From an uncultured bacterium (GTDB lineage Bacteria > Verrucomicrobiota > Kiritimatiellia > CAIKKV01), in NCBI GenBank assembly GCA_903828035.1, contig CAIKKV010000207.1, positions 1-6,675 of the forward strand: a stretch of 6,675 nt of DNA, in the 5' to 3' direction. The notes under the pieces are model-generated. The model saw nothing but the letters and a program-made list of their open reading frames with translations, did no database searches and was not told the DNA's origin. Position 1 is the first letter of the stretch. Each line of letters begins with the position of its first letter. This document shows positions 5,564-6,675 of this stretch, in pieces. The translations under genes and the position numbers were made by a program.

Positions 5564-6182
5564 TAGGCGCCGCGCCGTCATCTTCGACATTGGCGGCGTG
5601 CTGTTGAACTTCGACCTGCCCGGGCTGGTTTCTCGCGCGGCGCAGGGTAATCCGGACTCCACCGCGGTGCTGCTGGGATTGCGGGAGAAGGACAGCCTGC
5701 GCCAGGTCGAGAGCGGGATCATGACGGGGGAGGCGTATTTCGAAACGGTTATCCGGCCGGTTGTGCCGGGCTGGACCTTCCGGGATCTGATCGACGGGTG
5801 GAAGTCGGTTTTTTCGGAAAACGAGGAGGGGCTTTCCCTGCTCGCGTGCGCCCGCGCCGGAGGCGCCTCCGTATATTTTCTCAGCAACCTGGCGGATTTC
5901 AACCGGATCGCCATTGACGAGCTGTTTCCCGATTTTCTGGGCCGGAGCGACCGGAGCTTCTTGTCGTATGAGATGGGCTGCATCAAGCCCGACCCGGCCA
6001 TCTTCCGGCGCGTGATGGAGGCGATCGGGGCGCGGCCCGGGGAGTGCCTGTTTTTGGATGACACGGCGGGCCACGTGGAATCGGCCCGCCGCCTGGGGAT
6101 GCGCGGCATGGTGTTTGAAGGCGGCCGCGGAGACCGGATGAAGAAGGAATTGACGGACTGGCTGTCCGGAAACGAGGCCTGA
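5544..6182 (+). CDS. HAD superfamily phosphatase, subfamily IA, YihX-like
   Basis: A cytoplasmic haloacid-dehalogenase-type hydrolase of 212 residues, normal for the family. Motif I is FDIGGVLLNFD with nucleophile D15. The second motif I position is G17 rather than the usual acid/base Asp, a substitution shared with the DLGNV/DIGGV group that includes E. coli YihX (alpha-glucose-1-phosphatase). Motif II is S114-N115 in FLSNLADFN, motif III is K148 in GCIKPDPAIF, and motif IV is D172-D173 in FLDDTAGHVESA. Residues about 24-100 form the helical cap. A sugar phosphate is a reasonable substrate guess and would suit a glycan operon, but this is inference. The ATG lies inside the end of the DUF3127 gene and has only a modest upstream GGAA. 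No later start leaves motif I intact, so the start is well constrained. Confidence 0.92.
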   Translation: MTTCPSDRRRAVIFDIGGVLLNFDLPGLVSRAAQGNPDSTAVLLGLREKDSLRQVESGIMTGEAYFETVIRPVVPGWTFRDLIDGWKSVFSENEEGLSLLACARAGGASVYFLSNLADFNRIAIDELFPDFLGRSDRSFLSYEMGCIKPDPAIFRRVMEAIGARPGECLFLDDTAGHVESARRLGMRGMVFEGGRGDRMKKELTDWLSGNEA

Positions 6183-6188
6183 GCGGCC

Positions 6189-6194
6189 GGAGGA
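6189..6194 (+). promoter_or_regulatory. Ribosome site fixing the nitroreductase start
   Basis: GGAGGA directly abuts an ATG at 6195, which is too close to be used, but lies 6 bases before the in-frame ATG at 6201. The site therefore selects 6201 as the start, two codons shorter than the longest frame. Confidence 0.75.
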
Positions 6195-6200
6195 ATGACC

Positions 6201-6675
6201 ATGGAACAAGCGAGTTCGCTAGATCATTTTCAAACGTTGATCGTCAAGACCCGGAGCTACCGCCGGTTTCATCAGAATGTGGCGATGACCCAGCACCAGC
6301 TTCGGGATCTGGTCAACCTGGCCCGGCTATCCGCCTCCGGCGGAAACCGCCAGCCCTTGAAGTATGTGCTGTCGTGGACGGCCGAGAAGAACGCCCGGAT
6401 CTTTCCCTGCCTCCAGTGGGCCGGCTACCTGAAGGAGTGGGGCGGCCCGGCGGAGGGCGAGCGGCCGGCGGGCTACATTGTCATCCTGACGGATCTCGGC
6501 ATCGCGGCGGCGCCGGGCTGCGACCACGGCATCGCGGCGCAGAGCATCATGCTGGGCGCCGTGGAGATGGGCTTCGGCGGCTGCATGCTGGGCGCGGTGG
6601 ACCGCGGCCGGTTGCGCGCGGCGCTGGCGATTCCCGAGACGTTTGAAATCGCCCTGGTGCTGGCTCTGGGAAAGC
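6201..6675 (+). CDS. Nitroreductase-family FMN oxidoreductase, 3'-truncated by the window
   Basis: 158 residues are visible and the frame is still open at the window end; the family is usually about 170-200 residues, so a short C-terminal piece is missing. Such enzymes use FMN and NAD(P)H to reduce nitro compounds, quinones or other electron-poor substrates in the cytoplasm; the physiological substrate cannot be read here. Visible landmarks are TRSYRRF (17-23) for FMN phosphate binding, SASGGNRQPLKYV (44-56), GYIVILTD (91-98), the helix GIAAQSIMLGAVEMGFGGCMLGAVDR (110-135) and ALVLALGK (151-158), which precedes the usual final segment. It follows the HAD stop by 18 bases and has its own strong GGAGGA site, so it is probably the next gene of the same transcript. 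Confidence 0.92.
   Translation, partial: MEQASSLDHFQTLIVKTRSYRRFHQNVAMTQHQLRDLVNLARLSASGGNRQPLKYVLSWTAEKNARIFPCLQWAGYLKEWGGPAEGERPAGYIVILTDLGIAAAPGCDHGIAAQSIMLGAVEMGFGGCMLGAVDRGRLRAALAIPETFEIALVLALGK

Noticed and set aside
6195..6200. Upstream ATG for the nitroreductase
   Set aside because: The ribosome site abuts it with no spacing; the ATG at 6201 has the right distance.
4889..6202. 437-codon - strand frame across queH, the DUF3127 gene and the HAD gene
   Set aside because: It is antisense to three solid genes and rich in Ser/Arg/Pro, as expected from GC-rich complement reading.

Overview
The window is GC-rich and gene-dense. Every stretch is accounted for: no gap without a gene exceeds about 100 bases. 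The gene set suggests a bacterium of the PVC group, perhaps Kiritimatiellota, Lentisphaerota or Verrucomicrobiota. The clues are a formylglycine-type sulfatase, an exported clan A-like glycoside hydrolase, a stand-alone Nfu with an extra cysteine, a DUF3127 protein and QueH. This placement is inferred from memory of such gene sets and is not proven by the sequence.

Left edge (1-108): the 3' part of a CAU-anticodon tRNA on the + strand, cut by the window start, followed by a strong GC-rich hairpin that probably terminates it. Positions 108-1879 are on the - strand: a sulfatase (transcribed first) and, 80 nt downstream of it, a 72-residue NifU C-terminal-domain (Nfu) protein.

Centre (1880-1978): a compact divergent control region. 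Rightward there is an extended -10 promoter. Leftward there is a TTGCAG/TACCCT pair whose expected transcript would begin at or next to the sulfatase ATG, which has no Shine-Dalgarno site. The two -35 boxes lie back to back over a small inverted repeat.

Right part (1979 to the end, + strand): a tightly packed array. It holds a previously easy-to-miss 47-codon gene with a perfect ribosome site, an 851-residue exported glycoside-hydrolase-like protein (ATGA overlap with the small gene), queH (5 nt gap), a DUF3127 OB-fold protein with an SSB-like acidic tip (ATGA overlap), a HAD phosphatase (20 nt overlap) and the start of a nitroreductase-family flavoprotein (18 nt gap, cut by the window end). 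No terminator is visible inside this array, so it could be one transcript from the promoter at 1919-1947.

The sulfatase and glycoside-hydrolase-like protein, divergent and sharing a control region, look like a small sulfated-glycan utilisation pair. The genes after them are tRNA modification, nucleic-acid binding and general metabolic functions with no obvious link to glycans. The most interesting items are the 47-residue protein, the unassigned glycoside-hydrolase-like family, the possible leaderless sulfatase mRNA, and the co-encoding of the DUF3127 tip with the HAD start.
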